Notes under the pieces: model-generated
Told to the model about the DNA's origin: nothing
Databases searched by the model: none
What the model saw: only the letters and a program-made list of their open reading frames with translations
Shown: positions 26,738 to 36,121 of the stretch, one piece after another
Layout: each line of letters opens with the position of its first letter
Numbering within the stretch: position 1 is the stretch's first letter
From: Promicromonospora sp. MEB111
GTDB lineage: Bacteria > Actinomycetota > Actinomycetes > Actinomycetales > Cellulomonadaceae
Direction: 5' to 3'
Assembly (NCBI RefSeq): GCF_030209445.1
Contig: NZ_JARVSD010000010.1
Coordinates: forward strand, 124,001-188,000
DNA length: 64,000 nucleotides
Position numbers and translations under genes: made by a program

Positions 26738-28150
26738 GTGGACCTCGCCGTCGATCTCAGCAACCGCACCGGGCGTACCGACGCGATCTACCGCGCCCTG
26801 CACGCCGCGCTCACCACGGGCCGCGTGCCGGCGGGGGAGCGGCTGCCCTCGACGCGCGACCTCGCGCGGGACCTCGGCGTCTCGCGCGCCAGCGTCGCCA
26901 CGGCGTACGAACGGCTCATCGCGGAGGGCTTCCTGGAGACGCGGACCGGCGCCGGGACGTTCGCGACGGCGGCCGCACGCGACGCGGTGCCCGCCCGGCG
27001 GCGCAGCCCCGGCGTGCTGCGGCCGCGTGCGGGATGGCGGTGGGCGGTGCAGCCCGCCAGCGGCGACGCGCCGCCACCGGCCCACGACTTCCGCGTGGGC
27101 ATCCCGGACGCGGGCCTCTTCCCGTTCGACACCTGGCGGCGGCTGCTGGCGGCCGAGTCGCGCGCGGGCGGGGTCGCGGCGGGCTCCTACGGCGGCCCGG
27201 CGGGCCTGCCCCGGTTCCGCGCCGCCGTGGCCCGCTACGTGTCGGGGGCTCGCGGGGTCAGCTCCGGGCCCGACGACGTCATCGCGACGACGGGCGCCCA
27301 GCAGGCCCTCGACCTGGTGGCGCGCGTGCTGCTCGAACCGGGGGACGTCGTCGCCGTCGAGGACCCGGGGTATCCCGAGGCCCGGGAGCTGTTCGCGCTC
27401 CACGGGGCGCGGGTGGTGCCCGTGCCGGTCGACGCCGAGGGCCTGGTCGTGGACGAGATCCCGGCGCGCGCCCGCCTGGTCTACACCACGCCGTCGCACC
27501 AGTTCCCGCTCGGCATGCCGCTGTCGCTCGCGCGACGGCGCGCCCTCCTGGCGCACGCGGCGCGGCACGACGCGGCGGTGATCGAGGACGACTACGACAG
27601 CGAGTTCCGCCGCGCGCGCCGTCCGCTCGAGTCCCTGCAGGCCCTGGACCGGGACGGCCGCGTGGTCTACGTGGGCACCTTCTCGAAGTCGCTGCTGCCG
27701 GGTCTGCGCGTGGGGTACCTGGTGGCGCCGCCGTCGCTGCGCGAGGCGCTGCTCGCCGCGCGCCAGCTCACCGACGGGCACGGGGCCGTGCACGTGCAGG
27801 GTGCGCTCGCGCGCCTCATCGACGACGGCCTGCTCGCCCGGCACGTCCGCAAGGCGTCCGCGGTCTACGCCGAGCGGACCGAGATCCTGCTGGACGCGCT
27901 GGCCGGGCTGCCGGTCGAGCCCGTCCCGGCGGCGGCGGGCCTGCACGTGGCGGCCTACCTCTCCGACGCCGCCCCGCTGACCTCGACCGCCCTGGTCTCC
28001 CGTGCCCGACGGCGGTCCATCGGCCTGGACTCGCTGGCCTCCTTCGCGACCGGACCCCACCGGGACGGCCTCGTGCTCGGCATCGGCGCCGCGGTCACGA
28101 GCTCGATCCGGCCAGGCATCCAGGCTCTGGGTCGCCTGCTGGAGCCGTGA
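26738..28150 (+). CDS. MocR/PdxR-type regulator (GntR wHTH fused to aminotransferase fold)
   Basis: A 470-residue fusion: an N-terminal GntR winged helix (about 10-75; RLPSTRDLARDLGVSRASVA) linked to a fold-type I aminotransferase domain with DYDSEFRRARRPLESLQ and the PLP lysine motif GTFSKSLLPGLRVGYLV. MocR proteins use the PLP domain as a sensor; PdxR members control pyridoxal phosphate synthesis, others control amino acid or transporter genes. The convergent, 3'-overlapping APC permease is a possible but unproven partner. GTG 26738 begins DLAVDLSNRTG, typical for the family; ATG 26720 is an alternative. No pdxST genes are present here. Confidence 0.85.
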   Translation: MDLAVDLSNRTGRTDAIYRALHAALTTGRVPAGERLPSTRDLARDLGVSRASVATAYERLIAEGFLETRTGAGTFATAAARDAVPARRRSPGVLRPRAGWRWAVQPASGDAPPPAHDFRVGIPDAGLFPFDTWRRLLAAESRAGGVAAGSYGGPAGLPRFRAAVARYVSGARGVSSGPDDVIATTGAQQALDLVARVLLEPGDVVAVEDPGYPEARELFALHGARVVPVPVDAEGLVVDEIPARARLVYTTPSHQFPLGMPLSLARRRALLAHAARHDAAVIEDDYDSEFRRARRPLESLQALDRDGRVVYVGTFSKSLLPGLRVGYLVAPPSLREALLAARQLTDGHGAVHVQGALARLIDDGLLARHVRKASAVYAERTEILLDALAGLPVEPVPAAAGLHVAAYLSDAAPLTSTALVSRARRRSIGLDSLASFATGPHRDGLVLGIGAAVTSSIRPGIQALGRLLEP

Positions 28151-29405
28151 CGGGTGCCGCGACGGCCGCCGTGGCCCGCGCCCGGCGACGGCGCCAGACC
28201 GTCCAGGCGAGCCCGCCGAGGGCGGCGACCACGGGCCCGGTCATATGTGCCCCGGTCATCACGAGCAGGCCGAGCGCGGCCACCAGGGACACGGCCGCGC
28301 ACCACCAGGCCGCGCCCCAGCGGGGCAGCAGCCGCAGCGCCGCCGCGGTCCCCACCACGTAGAGCAGGGAGAACGTCGCGGTCGCCATGAGCAGGATCGC
28401 GTCCGTGGACTGGTGCGTCGCGGCGAGCACCGCCGTCGTACCGAGCGCGACCACCGTGATGAGGGCCAGGGAGCGGCGCGGCGTGCGGCCCGGTTCGGCG
28501 GCGAGCCAGCCCGGCAGGGCGCCGTCCCGTGCGAGGGCCGCGCCCATCCGGCTGCCGCCCGCGAAGTAGACGTTGATGGCGCCGACGGTCAGCAGCACGG
28601 CCACCACCGTGGTGACCGGCCGGGCGTGCTCGCCGAACCCGAGCACCAGCAGGTCGGACAGCGGCGCCGGGCCCGGGGTGGGCCCGAGCACCGCGACCGT
28701 GGCGAACGCGACGCCGAGGTACAGCACGCCGACCGCCGCCACGGCGATCGCCGTGGCCCGCGGGATGTCCCGGGAGGGATGGCGGTACTCGGCGGACAGC
28801 GAGCCCAGGATCTCCCAGCCGGCGAAGGCCCAGACCAGCAGCGCCGCCGCCGAGCCGACCGCGCCCCAGCCGTGCGGGGCGAACGGCGTGAGGTTGCCCG
28901 GCTGTGCGTGCGGCAGCGCCACCACCACGGCCACGGCCAGCAGCAGCGCCACCGAGCCCGCGATGACGAGCTGCGCGGTGCCGGAGACGCGCAGGTCGAA
29001 CCAGTTCATGACGGCGCAGACCGCGATGATGGCGACCGTCGTGGCCAGGGCGGTGCCGGCCCCGCCGCCGGTCGCGTCCGCGACGTAGGCGCCCGCGAAG
29101 CCCGCCGCGGCGGGTGCGCCCACCGGGATGGTCGCGTAGAACGCCCAGCCGACCATGGTGGACGCCCGCTCGCCGAACGCGAGCCGGGCGTAGGTGGCCA
29201 CGCCGCCGCCGTCGGGGTGCCTGGCGCCGAGCGCGGCGAACGTCGTGGCGAGCGGGATCGACAGGAGCACGAGACCCGCCCACGCCACGAGCGAAGCCGG
29301 ACCGGCCACGCCGGCGGCGAGGGCCGGGAGCGAGATGACGCCGGTGCCGAGCATGGCGCCGAGGGTGAGCGCCGCGCCCTGGGGGACGCTGAGACCGTTC
29401 TTCAT
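28095..29405 (-). CDS. APC-superfamily amino acid permease
   Basis: A 436-residue integral membrane protein with about 12 helices. The first helix carries GAMLGTGVISLPALAAGVAG, the unwound substrate-binding motif of APC transporters, and helix 6 carries VWAFAGWEILGSLSAEYRHP. The pattern is close to the YjeH-like exporters of methionine and branched-chain amino acids, though direction cannot be read from sequence. The ATG at 29405 is seven bases after TAGGGT and lacks a Shine-Dalgarno. Its 3' end overlaps the MocR gene by 56 bp, so the two mRNAs are complementary at their ends. Confidence 0.87.
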   Translation of the reverse strand: MKNGLSVPQGAALTLGAMLGTGVISLPALAAGVAGPASLVAWAGLVLLSIPLATTFAALGARHPDGGGVATYARLAFGERASTMVGWAFYATIPVGAPAAAGFAGAYVADATGGGAGTALATTVAIIAVCAVMNWFDLRVSGTAQLVIAGSVALLLAVAVVVALPHAQPGNLTPFAPHGWGAVGSAAALLVWAFAGWEILGSLSAEYRHPSRDIPRATAIAVAAVGVLYLGVAFATVAVLGPTPGPAPLSDLLVLGFGEHARPVTTVVAVLLTVGAINVYFAGGSRMGAALARDGALPGWLAAEPGRTPRRSLALITVVALGTTAVLAATHQSTDAILLMATATFSLLYVVGTAAALRLLPRWGAAWWCAAVSLVAALGLLVMTGAHMTGPVVAALGGLAWTVWRRRRARATAAVAAPVTAPAGDPEPGCLAGSSS

Positions 29406-29454
29406 GGTCCCGACCCTAGGCGTGCGGTGGACCGGCGAACGGTCCGATCCCGGG

Positions 29455-31257
29455 TCAGTCGTTCAGGCCGCTCGCCGCCCGGGTCAGGCCCGCCGGGGCG
29501 CTCGCCAGGTCGCGCAGGTGGAGCAGGCCCGCGGTGGTCGCGATGACGAACACCCGGTCGCCCGGGTTCAGCGTGCGGCCCTGCGAGGGCTCGAACATGC
29601 GCCCGCCCCCGCCGCTCGAGTGGGTCACCGAGTCGATCGCCAGCAGGCGGCTGCGCACGGGCGGCCCGTCGCCGTCGGGCTCCCGGGCCACGGCCCCGCC
29701 CTCGTCGAGGCCGACGTCGCTGCTGTGCGCGCCGTCGAGCGCGCTGCCGCGCTCGACCAGGATCTCGGCGAGCACCAGCACCCGGTCCCGGTAGGGGACG
29801 GTGGCCTTGACCTCCTGGCCGATCATCGCCGCCGCGAAGGACGGCGCGGCCAGGAACGACGAGCTGAGCCCCACGGAGTCCGGGATCTCGCGCCGGATGC
29901 GGCGGGCCAGGTCCCGGTCGAACACCCGCAGGACCGTGCGCAGGCTCGCCGGGGCGTCCTTGGCCCGCGGGATCGAGCGGGCCGCGAAGCTGATCCCGAT
30001 GGTCGTGGCGCCGCCGCTCGTGACCACGACGATCGCCTGGGCGGCCCCGACGTACGCGCCGCGCAGGGTCGTGGCCCGCCGGGCGTCGCCGATCACCACC
30101 GGCACGTCCCGGGCGCGCGCCACCGCGATGCCGCGGGCGGACTCGTCGACGTCGACGGCGATCACCGGCACGCCGCGGCGGTCCAGGGAGCGCACGATGC
30201 GCGTGCCGAGGTCCCCCATGCCGACGACGACCACGTGGTCGGACATCGCGTGCAGCGGGGAGCCGGTGTCGAGCAGCCGCTGGGTGCGCACCACGCCGTC
30301 GACCACCACACCCGTGACCCAGGGGATGACGGCGACGCTGACGACCGTCAGCGCCACCTGCGTGACCTTCACGACCGGGTGCGCGTCGTGGTCGGGATCG
30401 CTGCCCGCCAGGGAGGGCAGCACGGCCTCGTACAGCGCGCCGAGGAACGACGCGCCGGTGGCCAGCTTGATGGTCACGGCGCCGACGAGCACCACCACCA
30501 GGAGCACCCCGGCGGCGAGCAGGAGGTTCCACCCGGACGTGAGCGCCAGGGTCCGCAGGTACTCGCCGAACCGGCGGGGCCGGTGCGGGTCCACCTCGTC
30601 CTCGTCGGGCTCCAGCTCCGCCCGCACCTCCGGCAGCACGTCGTCCTCGCCGGCGTCCGCCAGGAGGACCTTGGGGGTCAGCGCCGCCAGCTCGCGCTCG
30701 CTCGGCAGGGCCACCACCGTGTCGGCCCCGTCGGTCGCGAACAGGACCATGCGGGTCGGTAGCGACGGCTCCTCGTCCGAGACGGTGACGAGGCGACGGT
30801 GCCGCACCGGCAGCCGCACCTGGCGCCGCAGCGCCGCGCCGACGATCTCGGGTGCGGCGAACGCGGACGACGACAGGACCGTGCAGCGGTCGTGCTCCAG
30901 GTGCCGGCCCAGCGACTCGTCGAAGATGCGGACCACGACGTGCAGCGCGGGCCAGGTCTCGCGCAGCAGGAGCGCGAGGGCCACGTTGCCGCCGTCGTCC
31001 TGGTCCACGAGGGCGGCCGCGGCGGCCCGGTCCGTGCCCGCCGCCAGGAGGGCCCTCTCGTCGACGCGCTCGGCCCCCAGGACGTCCACGCCGTCCAGCA
31101 CGGCCATCTCCTGGGCGTACCGCGACGTGCGGTCGGGCACCAGCACCGCGACAGTGCCCCGGAAGCGGGTGCTGAGGGCCCGGGTGAGGCGGAAGGCGAG
31201 GGGACCGTCGCCGACGACGACGTAGTGCGCGCGCGTGACCGGTCCGGCGGCTGTCAT
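29455..31257 (-). CDS. NAD-binding TrkA-N/RCK protein with two-helix channel-like core
   Basis: A 600-residue protein laid out as RCK-like Rossmann domain (YVVVGDGPLAFRLTRAL), two membrane helices (about 255-275 and 310-335), a second TrkA-N domain (VVVVGMGDLGTRIVRSLDRR) and a C-terminal TrkA-C-like region. The layout is that of CASTOR/POLLUX-like or Kch-like ion channels, but the segment between the helices (YEAVLPSLAGSDPD) has no TVGYG selectivity filter, so potassium selectivity is doubtful. ATG 31257 follows TACGCT by eight bases and lacks a Shine-Dalgarno, supporting this start over one at 31296. Confidence 0.8.
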   Translation of the reverse strand: MTAAGPVTRAHYVVVGDGPLAFRLTRALSTRFRGTVAVLVPDRTSRYAQEMAVLDGVDVLGAERVDERALLAAGTDRAAAAALVDQDDGGNVALALLLRETWPALHVVVRIFDESLGRHLEHDRCTVLSSSAFAAPEIVGAALRRQVRLPVRHRRLVTVSDEEPSLPTRMVLFATDGADTVVALPSERELAALTPKVLLADAGEDDVLPEVRAELEPDEDEVDPHRPRRFGEYLRTLALTSGWNLLLAAGVLLVVVLVGAVTIKLATGASFLGALYEAVLPSLAGSDPDHDAHPVVKVTQVALTVVSVAVIPWVTGVVVDGVVRTQRLLDTGSPLHAMSDHVVVVGMGDLGTRIVRSLDRRGVPVIAVDVDESARGIAVARARDVPVVIGDARRATTLRGAYVGAAQAIVVVTSGGATTIGISFAARSIPRAKDAPASLRTVLRVFDRDLARRIRREIPDSVGLSSSFLAAPSFAAAMIGQEVKATVPYRDRVLVLAEILVERGSALDGAHSSDVGLDEGGAVAREPDGDGPPVRSRLLAIDSVTHSSGGGGRMFEPSQGRTLNPGDRVFVIATTAGLLHLRDLASAPAGLTRAASGLND

Positions 31258-31271
31258 GTTCGCAGAGCGTA

Positions 31272-31327
31272 GCGGGACCCTCCGACACCGGGGCACGTCG
31301 TGTGCGCCGGGCGTCGGAGGGTCCCGC
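31272..31327 (-). terminator. Large hairpin downstream of the fadB-like gene
   Basis: GCGGGACCCTCCGAC (31272-31286) and GTCGGAGGGTCCCGC (31313-31327) form a perfect 15-bp stem, and the 26-base loop can itself pair (GCAC/GTGC). It lies between the end of the fadB-like gene and the -10 element of the channel-like gene on the same strand, so it probably ends the fad operon. No T-tract follows, as is common in actinobacteria. Confidence 0.75.
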
Positions 31328-31350
31328 GGGTGGTGCTAGCCGGCTCCGGC

Positions 31351-33504
31351 TCAGCCGACGGGGACGTTCGCCACGCCGTCCGGCAGGAACCGGCTGCCCA
31401 GGACCTTCTCGCTGTAGCCCGTGCGGTCCAGGTACGGCGTGATGCCGCCCGTGTGGAAGCCCCAGCCGGCGCCGAGGATCATGGCCAGGTCGATCTGCTG
31501 CGGCCCGGGCACCACGCCCTCCTCCAGCATGAGGCCGATCTCGGTGGTCAGGGTGGTGAGCACCGCGTCGAGCACGCCGTCGCCGTCGAGCACGACCTCG
31601 CCGTGGCGGCCGGTCTCGCCCGGCGTGAGCGCGTCGCCGAACACGGCCTGGATGGCCGGGTCGACGGGCTTGGGCAGGCCCTTGGCCGGCGCGTCGAGCA
31701 CCACGCGGGTGCCGTCGGCCACCAGCTTCTGCAGCCCGGGGGAGGCCGGGATCCGGTCGCCCAGGTCCTCGCGCAGCGAGGTGAGCACGTGCAGGCCGAC
31801 GGCGGGGCCGACCAGGTCCAGCAGCTCGAACGTCGGCATCGGGAAGCCGAGCGGCGCCAGCGCGCGGTCGGCCACGTCGACCGGCGTGCCGTTCTCGATG
31901 GCGTCCATGACCTTGCCCATGACGAGCAGCAGCAGCCGGTTGACCACGAAGCCCGGGCGGTCGCCCGCCAGGACCGCGGTCTTGCGGAGCTTCTTGGTGA
32001 CCGCGAACGCCGTGGCCAGGGCCTCCTGCGACGTCTTGTCGGCGTTGATCACCTCGACCAGCGGCATCTGGGCCACCGGGTTGAAGAAGTGGATGCCGAC
32101 CACGCGCTCCGGGTGGGCCAGGTCGGCCGCCATCTCGGTGACGGACAGCGCCGAGGTGTTGGTCGCCAGGATGGTCTCGGGGGCGATCACGCCCTCCAGC
32201 TCGGCGAACACCTTCTTCTTGAGTCCCATCACCTCTGTGACGGCCTCGATGACGAAGTCGCACGAGGCGAACTCGCCGATGTCCGTGGTGCCGGACACCG
32301 AGGAGACGATGCGGGTCGCGGCCTCCGGCGTCAGGCGCCCGCGGCCGGCCAGCTTCTCGGCCGTCTCGCGCACGAAGGCCAGACCCTTGTCCACGCGCTC
32401 CTGGTCGAGGTCGCGCATGACGACGGGCACGCCGAGGCGCTGCGCGAAGAGGAACGCCATCTGGGCGGCCATCAGGCCCGCGCCCACGACGCCGACCCGG
32501 GTGATCGGCCGGGCGAGCTGCGGGTCCGGCGCGCCCACGGGCTTCTTGCCGGCGCCCACCAGGTTGAACGCGTAGATGCTGGCGCGCATCTCGTCCGACA
32601 TGATCAGGTCCGCGAGGGCCTGGTCCTCGGCGGCGAACGCGTCCGCCTTCGTGGCGTTGCGGGCGGCGGCGATCAGCTCCAGGGCGCGGCCCGGGGCCGG
32701 GCGCGAGGTGCCGACCACGGCGTCGAGCTGCGCCTTCGCGGCGCCGACGACGGCGTCCCACACGGGCTGCGGGTCGAGCTCGCGGCGCGGCACCTCGATC
32801 GCGCCGGTGACCACCTTGGCGGCCCAGATGATGGACTGCTCCAGGAAGTCGGCGGCGTCGAACTGCGCGTCCACCAGGCCGATCTTCAGCGCCTCGGCGG
32901 GCTTGAAGGGCTTGTTCGCGGCCGGGCGGGTGAGGATGACCTCGACGGCCTTCTCCACGCCGACCAGGCGCGGCACCAGGTAGGCGCCGCCCCAGCCGGG
33001 CACCAGGCCGATGCCGGTCTCGGGCAGGCCGAGCGCGGCGGCGTCGGACGCCACGGTGCGGTAGTCGCAGTTCAGGGCGACCTCGAGGCCGCCGCCGAGC
33101 GCGAGGCCGTTGACGAACGCGAACGTCGGCACGCCCGTGGCAGCGCGCAGGTCGCCCAGGATCGTGTACGCGGCGTGGCCCATGCGGCCCAGCTCGACGG
33201 CCTCGTCGTGGCCGTTCAGGGTGGTGACGCCCTTGAGGTCGGCGCCGGCGGCGAGGAAGTACGGCTTGCCCGTCACGCCGACGGCGGCGAGCTCGCCGGC
33301 CTCGGCGCGGGTGCGGACGATCTCCAGGGCCGCCTTGAGCTCGGCCATGCCGGCCGGCCCGAGCGTGTTCGGCTTGGTGTGGTCCAGGCCGTTGTCGAGC
33401 GTGACCAGCGCGAGGACGCCGGCGCCGCCCGGCAGGGTGACGTCGCGGACGAGCGAGTGGGTGACGCGCTCCGCCGGAGCGCTGGGGGTGGTGGTCTCAG
33501 GCAC
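31351..33504 (-). CDS. Bifunctional enoyl-CoA hydratase/3-hydroxyacyl-CoA dehydrogenase (FadB-like)
   Basis: A 717-residue beta-oxidation enzyme. The N-terminal third is a crotonase domain (NGLALGGGLEVALNCDYRTV, the oxyanion-hole helix, and GLVPGWGGAYLVPRLVG). The Rossmann domain follows with VGVVGAGLMAAQMAFLFAQR, and the dehydrogenase signature HFFNPVAQMPLVEVI, then the C-terminal helical domains. It hydrates enoyl-CoA and oxidises the 3-hydroxy product with NAD+. It starts 3 bp after the thiolase stop, making a fadA-fadB operon that covers the last three steps of the beta-oxidation spiral; the acyl-CoA dehydrogenase is not nearby. Confidence 0.92.
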   Translation of the reverse strand: MPETTTPSAPAERVTHSLVRDVTLPGGAGVLALVTLDNGLDHTKPNTLGPAGMAELKAALEIVRTRAEAGELAAVGVTGKPYFLAAGADLKGVTTLNGHDEAVELGRMGHAAYTILGDLRAATGVPTFAFVNGLALGGGLEVALNCDYRTVASDAAALGLPETGIGLVPGWGGAYLVPRLVGVEKAVEVILTRPAANKPFKPAEALKIGLVDAQFDAADFLEQSIIWAAKVVTGAIEVPRRELDPQPVWDAVVGAAKAQLDAVVGTSRPAPGRALELIAAARNATKADAFAAEDQALADLIMSDEMRASIYAFNLVGAGKKPVGAPDPQLARPITRVGVVGAGLMAAQMAFLFAQRLGVPVVMRDLDQERVDKGLAFVRETAEKLAGRGRLTPEAATRIVSSVSGTTDIGEFASCDFVIEAVTEVMGLKKKVFAELEGVIAPETILATNTSALSVTEMAADLAHPERVVGIHFFNPVAQMPLVEVINADKTSQEALATAFAVTKKLRKTAVLAGDRPGFVVNRLLLLVMGKVMDAIENGTPVDVADRALAPLGFPMPTFELLDLVGPAVGLHVLTSLREDLGDRIPASPGLQKLVADGTRVVLDAPAKGLPKPVDPAIQAVFGDALTPGETGRHGEVVLDGDGVLDAVLTTLTTEIGLMLEEGVVPGPQQIDLAMILGAGWGFHTGGITPYLDRTGYSEKVLGSRFLPDGVANVPVG

Positions 33505-33507
33505 GGG

Positions 33508-34758
33508 TCAGTTCTCCTCGTCCGTGTGGCCGGAGTAGTCGGCGTGGTGCGGGTTCTCCCAGATGGCGCTGCCGCCCTGGCCCAGGCCCACGCACATGGC
33601 GGTCAGCCCGTAGCGGACCTCGGGGTGCTGCTCGAACTGGCGGGCGAGCTGCGTCATGAGGCGTACGCCGGAGCTGGCCAGGGGGTGGCCCATGGCGATC
33701 GCGCCACCGTAGGGGTTGACGCGCGGGTCGTCGTCGGCGATGCCGTAGTGGTCCAGGAAGGACAGCACCTGCACGGCGAACGCCTCGTTCAGCTCGAACA
33801 GGCCGATGTCGTCGATGGTCAGGCCCGCGGCCTTCAGCGCCTTCTCGGTGGAGGGCACCGGGCCGTAGCCCATGATCTCCGGCGGCACGCCGGCGTACCC
33901 GTAGGACACCAGGCGCATCTTCGCGGGCAGGCCCAGCTCGGCGGCGACGTCGCCGGCGGCCAGGATGGCGCCCGTGGCGCCGTCGGTCAGCGGGGACGAC
34001 GTCGCGGGGGTGACGCGGCCGCCCGCGCGGAACGGCGTCTTGAGGCCCTGGATGGACTCGAAGGAGGTCTCCGGGCGGGGCAGCTCGTCGGCGGTGGCCA
34101 GGCCCCAGCCCAGCTCCGCGGAGCGGACGGCGACGGGGACCAGGTCCGGGTCGATGTTCCCGTTGGCCAGCGCCTTGGCGTACTTGGCCTGTGACTCGAC
34201 GGCGAACCGGTCGGCGCGCTCCTTGGTGAGCTGCGGGAACTTGTCGTGCAGGTTCTCCGCGGTGACGCCCATGTTCAGGGCCTGCGGGTCCACGAGCTTC
34301 TCGGCCACGAACCGGGGGTTGACGTCGGCGTCGAAGCCCATCGGGTGGCGGCCCATGTGCTCCACGCCGCCCGCGATCACGACGTCGGCGGCGCCCATGG
34401 CGATGCCCGCGGCCGTGGTGGTGGCGGCCGTCATGGCGCCGGCGCACATGCGGTCGATGGCGTAGCCCGGCACGGACTGGGGGAGACCGGCCAGCATGCC
34501 CACGGTGCGGCCGAGGGTGAGCCCCTGGTCGCCCTGCTGCGTGGTGGCGGCGATCGCCACCTCGTCGATGCGCTCCGGGGGGAGCTCGGGGTGCCGCCGC
34601 AGCAGCTCGCGCACCACCTTGACGATCAGGTCGTCGGCACGCGTCTGCGCGTACATGCCGTCGGGCTTGGCCTTGCCGAACGGCGTCCGGGCGCCGTCGA
34701 CGAAGACGACGTCGCGTACGGCACGGCGGGCACGCGGTGTTTCCGGGGCTGCGGTCAT
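33508..34758 (-). CDS. Acetyl-CoA C-acyltransferase (thiolase, FadA-like)
   Basis: A 416-residue thiolase. The acyl-accepting cysteine is C105 in IDRMCAGAMTAATTTA, and the other active-site motifs ELNEAFAVQ, NPYGGAIAMGHPLASSG and TAMCVGLGQGG (second cysteine) are all present. It cleaves 3-ketoacyl-CoA with CoA. The ATG at 34758 has AGGAG eight bases upstream and is preferred over ATG 34797. The 277 bp upstream hold only the large hairpin at 34907-34981 and short GAAACGCA repeats, with no obvious fatty-acid-type operator. Confidence 0.93.
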   Translation of the reverse strand: MTAAPETPRARRAVRDVVFVDGARTPFGKAKPDGMYAQTRADDLIVKVVRELLRRHPELPPERIDEVAIAATTQQGDQGLTLGRTVGMLAGLPQSVPGYAIDRMCAGAMTAATTTAAGIAMGAADVVIAGGVEHMGRHPMGFDADVNPRFVAEKLVDPQALNMGVTAENLHDKFPQLTKERADRFAVESQAKYAKALANGNIDPDLVPVAVRSAELGWGLATADELPRPETSFESIQGLKTPFRAGGRVTPATSSPLTDGATGAILAAGDVAAELGLPAKMRLVSYGYAGVPPEIMGYGPVPSTEKALKAAGLTIDDIGLFELNEAFAVQVLSFLDHYGIADDDPRVNPYGGAIAMGHPLASSGVRLMTQLARQFEQHPEVRYGLTAMCVGLGQGGSAIWENPHHADYSGHTDEEN

Positions 34759-34906
34759 CAGCAGAACTCCTGGGGTTTTCGGGACGGCGGCGTCCATGAG
34801 CGACGCCGCTGGATCGAGATACACGCTACCGCGAGTACCGGTAAAAAGCACGCACGATCTGAGACCGGGTCCCGCGCGGTCCTGAAACGCAGTCTCGAAA
34901 CGCAAG

Positions 34907-34981
34907 AAGTGCGCTTCCACCCAGTCGTCGGGCCCGAAATCAGCGTGATTCCGGGCCCGACGACTGGGTAGAAGCGCACTT
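34907..34981. terminator. Very long, nearly perfect hairpin (about 35-bp stem)
   Basis: AAGTGCGCTTCCACCCAGTC (34907-34926) and the following GTCGGGCCCG pair with 34952-34981 over 30 positions with a single G-U type mismatch, and the inner AATCA-GCG-TGATT closes the loop with three bases. The whole 75-base element folds end to end. It lies downstream of the FemX-like gene and upstream of the fadA operon, so it is probably a terminator, but it is much longer than termination needs. Confidence 0.85.
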
Positions 34982-35035
34982 TCGTGTCGCTCGGCGAGCC
35001 GTGTGCGCTCCTGCGCCCCGGCGGGTGGGTGCGGG

Positions 35036-36088
35036 TCAGTTGCCGCGGAGCTTGCGGACCACCTTCTTGGCGGTCGGCAGCGCGCTGTTCCAGGTCGTGT
35101 ACCAGCGCGAGAACGACACGTCGATCGAGCCCACGAGCTCGTCCGTGTGCTTCGCGAAGCTCTTCTTGAAGTCGCTGATGCCGTCGTTGAGCAGGCCGTT
35201 CATGTCGTACCGCACGAGGCCCTGCTCGCGGGCGATCTCGATGGTGCGCCAGTAGGTGGGCGCGGTGGCCGTGGCCTTGCGGCCGGCGTCGTTGCCGCCG
35301 CCGTACAGCAGGAACGAGGTGCTGGCCGAGTTGACGCACCACGCGAAGCACACCGGCACGTCGTCGATGTAGGTGGCCACCAGCACCGACTTGTCGCCGA
35401 GCTGCCGGTTGATGTCCAGGTAGTACTCGTCGGCGTGGATGGCGAACCCGGCGCGCTGCGCGGTCTCCTTGTAGACGTCGAGCACCCGCAGCACCTCGGC
35501 GTCCTCGGTGACCCGGCGGATGTCCAGGCCGGCCCGCGAGCCCTTGCGGATCTCGTACCGCGTGGACTTGCGCATGTCGGCCAGCAGCTCGTCGGCGGGG
35601 CGCGTCAGGTCCAGGATCAGCGTGCTCGGGATGAGGATCTGGTTCGGCGCGTACCGCCGTCCGGCCAGGTCGAGCTGGGTGCCCGCGGGCCAGTCGGGCT
35701 CGATGGTGATGCCGACGCCGCCCACGTTCTCGCGCGCCCACTCCACCACCGTGTTGGTCACGGCGTTGCGCGTCGCGGTGTCGCCCACGCCGAAGACCGC
35801 CTGGGCGGTCTCGCCGTCGTGGTGCGCGACGACGGGGCCGCGCGGCACGTAGGACAGCGCCCGGAACTGGGCCGGCAGCGGCCGCACGAGGAGCTGCGCG
35901 AGGCCGACGGTCGAGCCGTCCTCGGTGACCCGCAGCCGGTGCGCGCGCCAGCTTCCGGCCGCCTTGACCTCGCCCCAGCCCCACAGCTGGAGCGGGTGCC
36001 CGCCCAGGGCGAGCACCTCGCGGTCCCATGTCGAAGGATCGGTGACGACGTCGACGGCGAGCGTGATGGGCTCCGACAGGGCTGGCAT
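35036..36088 (-). CDS. FemAB/FemX-family peptidoglycan bridge aminoacyltransferase
   Basis: The 350-residue protein has the doubled-GNAT Fem layout: early LQLWGWGEVKAAGSW, YVPRGPVV, then LILDLTRPADELLADMRKST, followed by the RYEIRKG loop, CFAWCVNSASTSFLLYGGGN and a C-terminal YDMNGLLNDGISDFKKSFAK with EFVG-like LVGSIDVSFSRWY. These enzymes move amino acids from aminoacyl-tRNA onto the lipid II stem peptide. The amino acid cannot be deduced. ATG 36088 lies seven bases after TAGAGT, a leaderless start. The gene lies between RNase D and the fad operon. Confidence 0.9.
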   Translation of the reverse strand: MPALSEPITLAVDVVTDPSTWDREVLALGGHPLQLWGWGEVKAAGSWRAHRLRVTEDGSTVGLAQLLVRPLPAQFRALSYVPRGPVVAHHDGETAQAVFGVGDTATRNAVTNTVVEWARENVGGVGITIEPDWPAGTQLDLAGRRYAPNQILIPSTLILDLTRPADELLADMRKSTRYEIRKGSRAGLDIRRVTEDAEVLRVLDVYKETAQRAGFAIHADEYYLDINRQLGDKSVLVATYIDDVPVCFAWCVNSASTSFLLYGGGNDAGRKATATAPTYWRTIEIAREQGLVRYDMNGLLNDGISDFKKSFAKHTDELVGSIDVSFSRWYTTWNSALPTAKKVVRKLRGN

Positions 36089-36121
36089 GGGGACGACTCT
36101 ACTGGGGTCGGCGCGGGGCTT

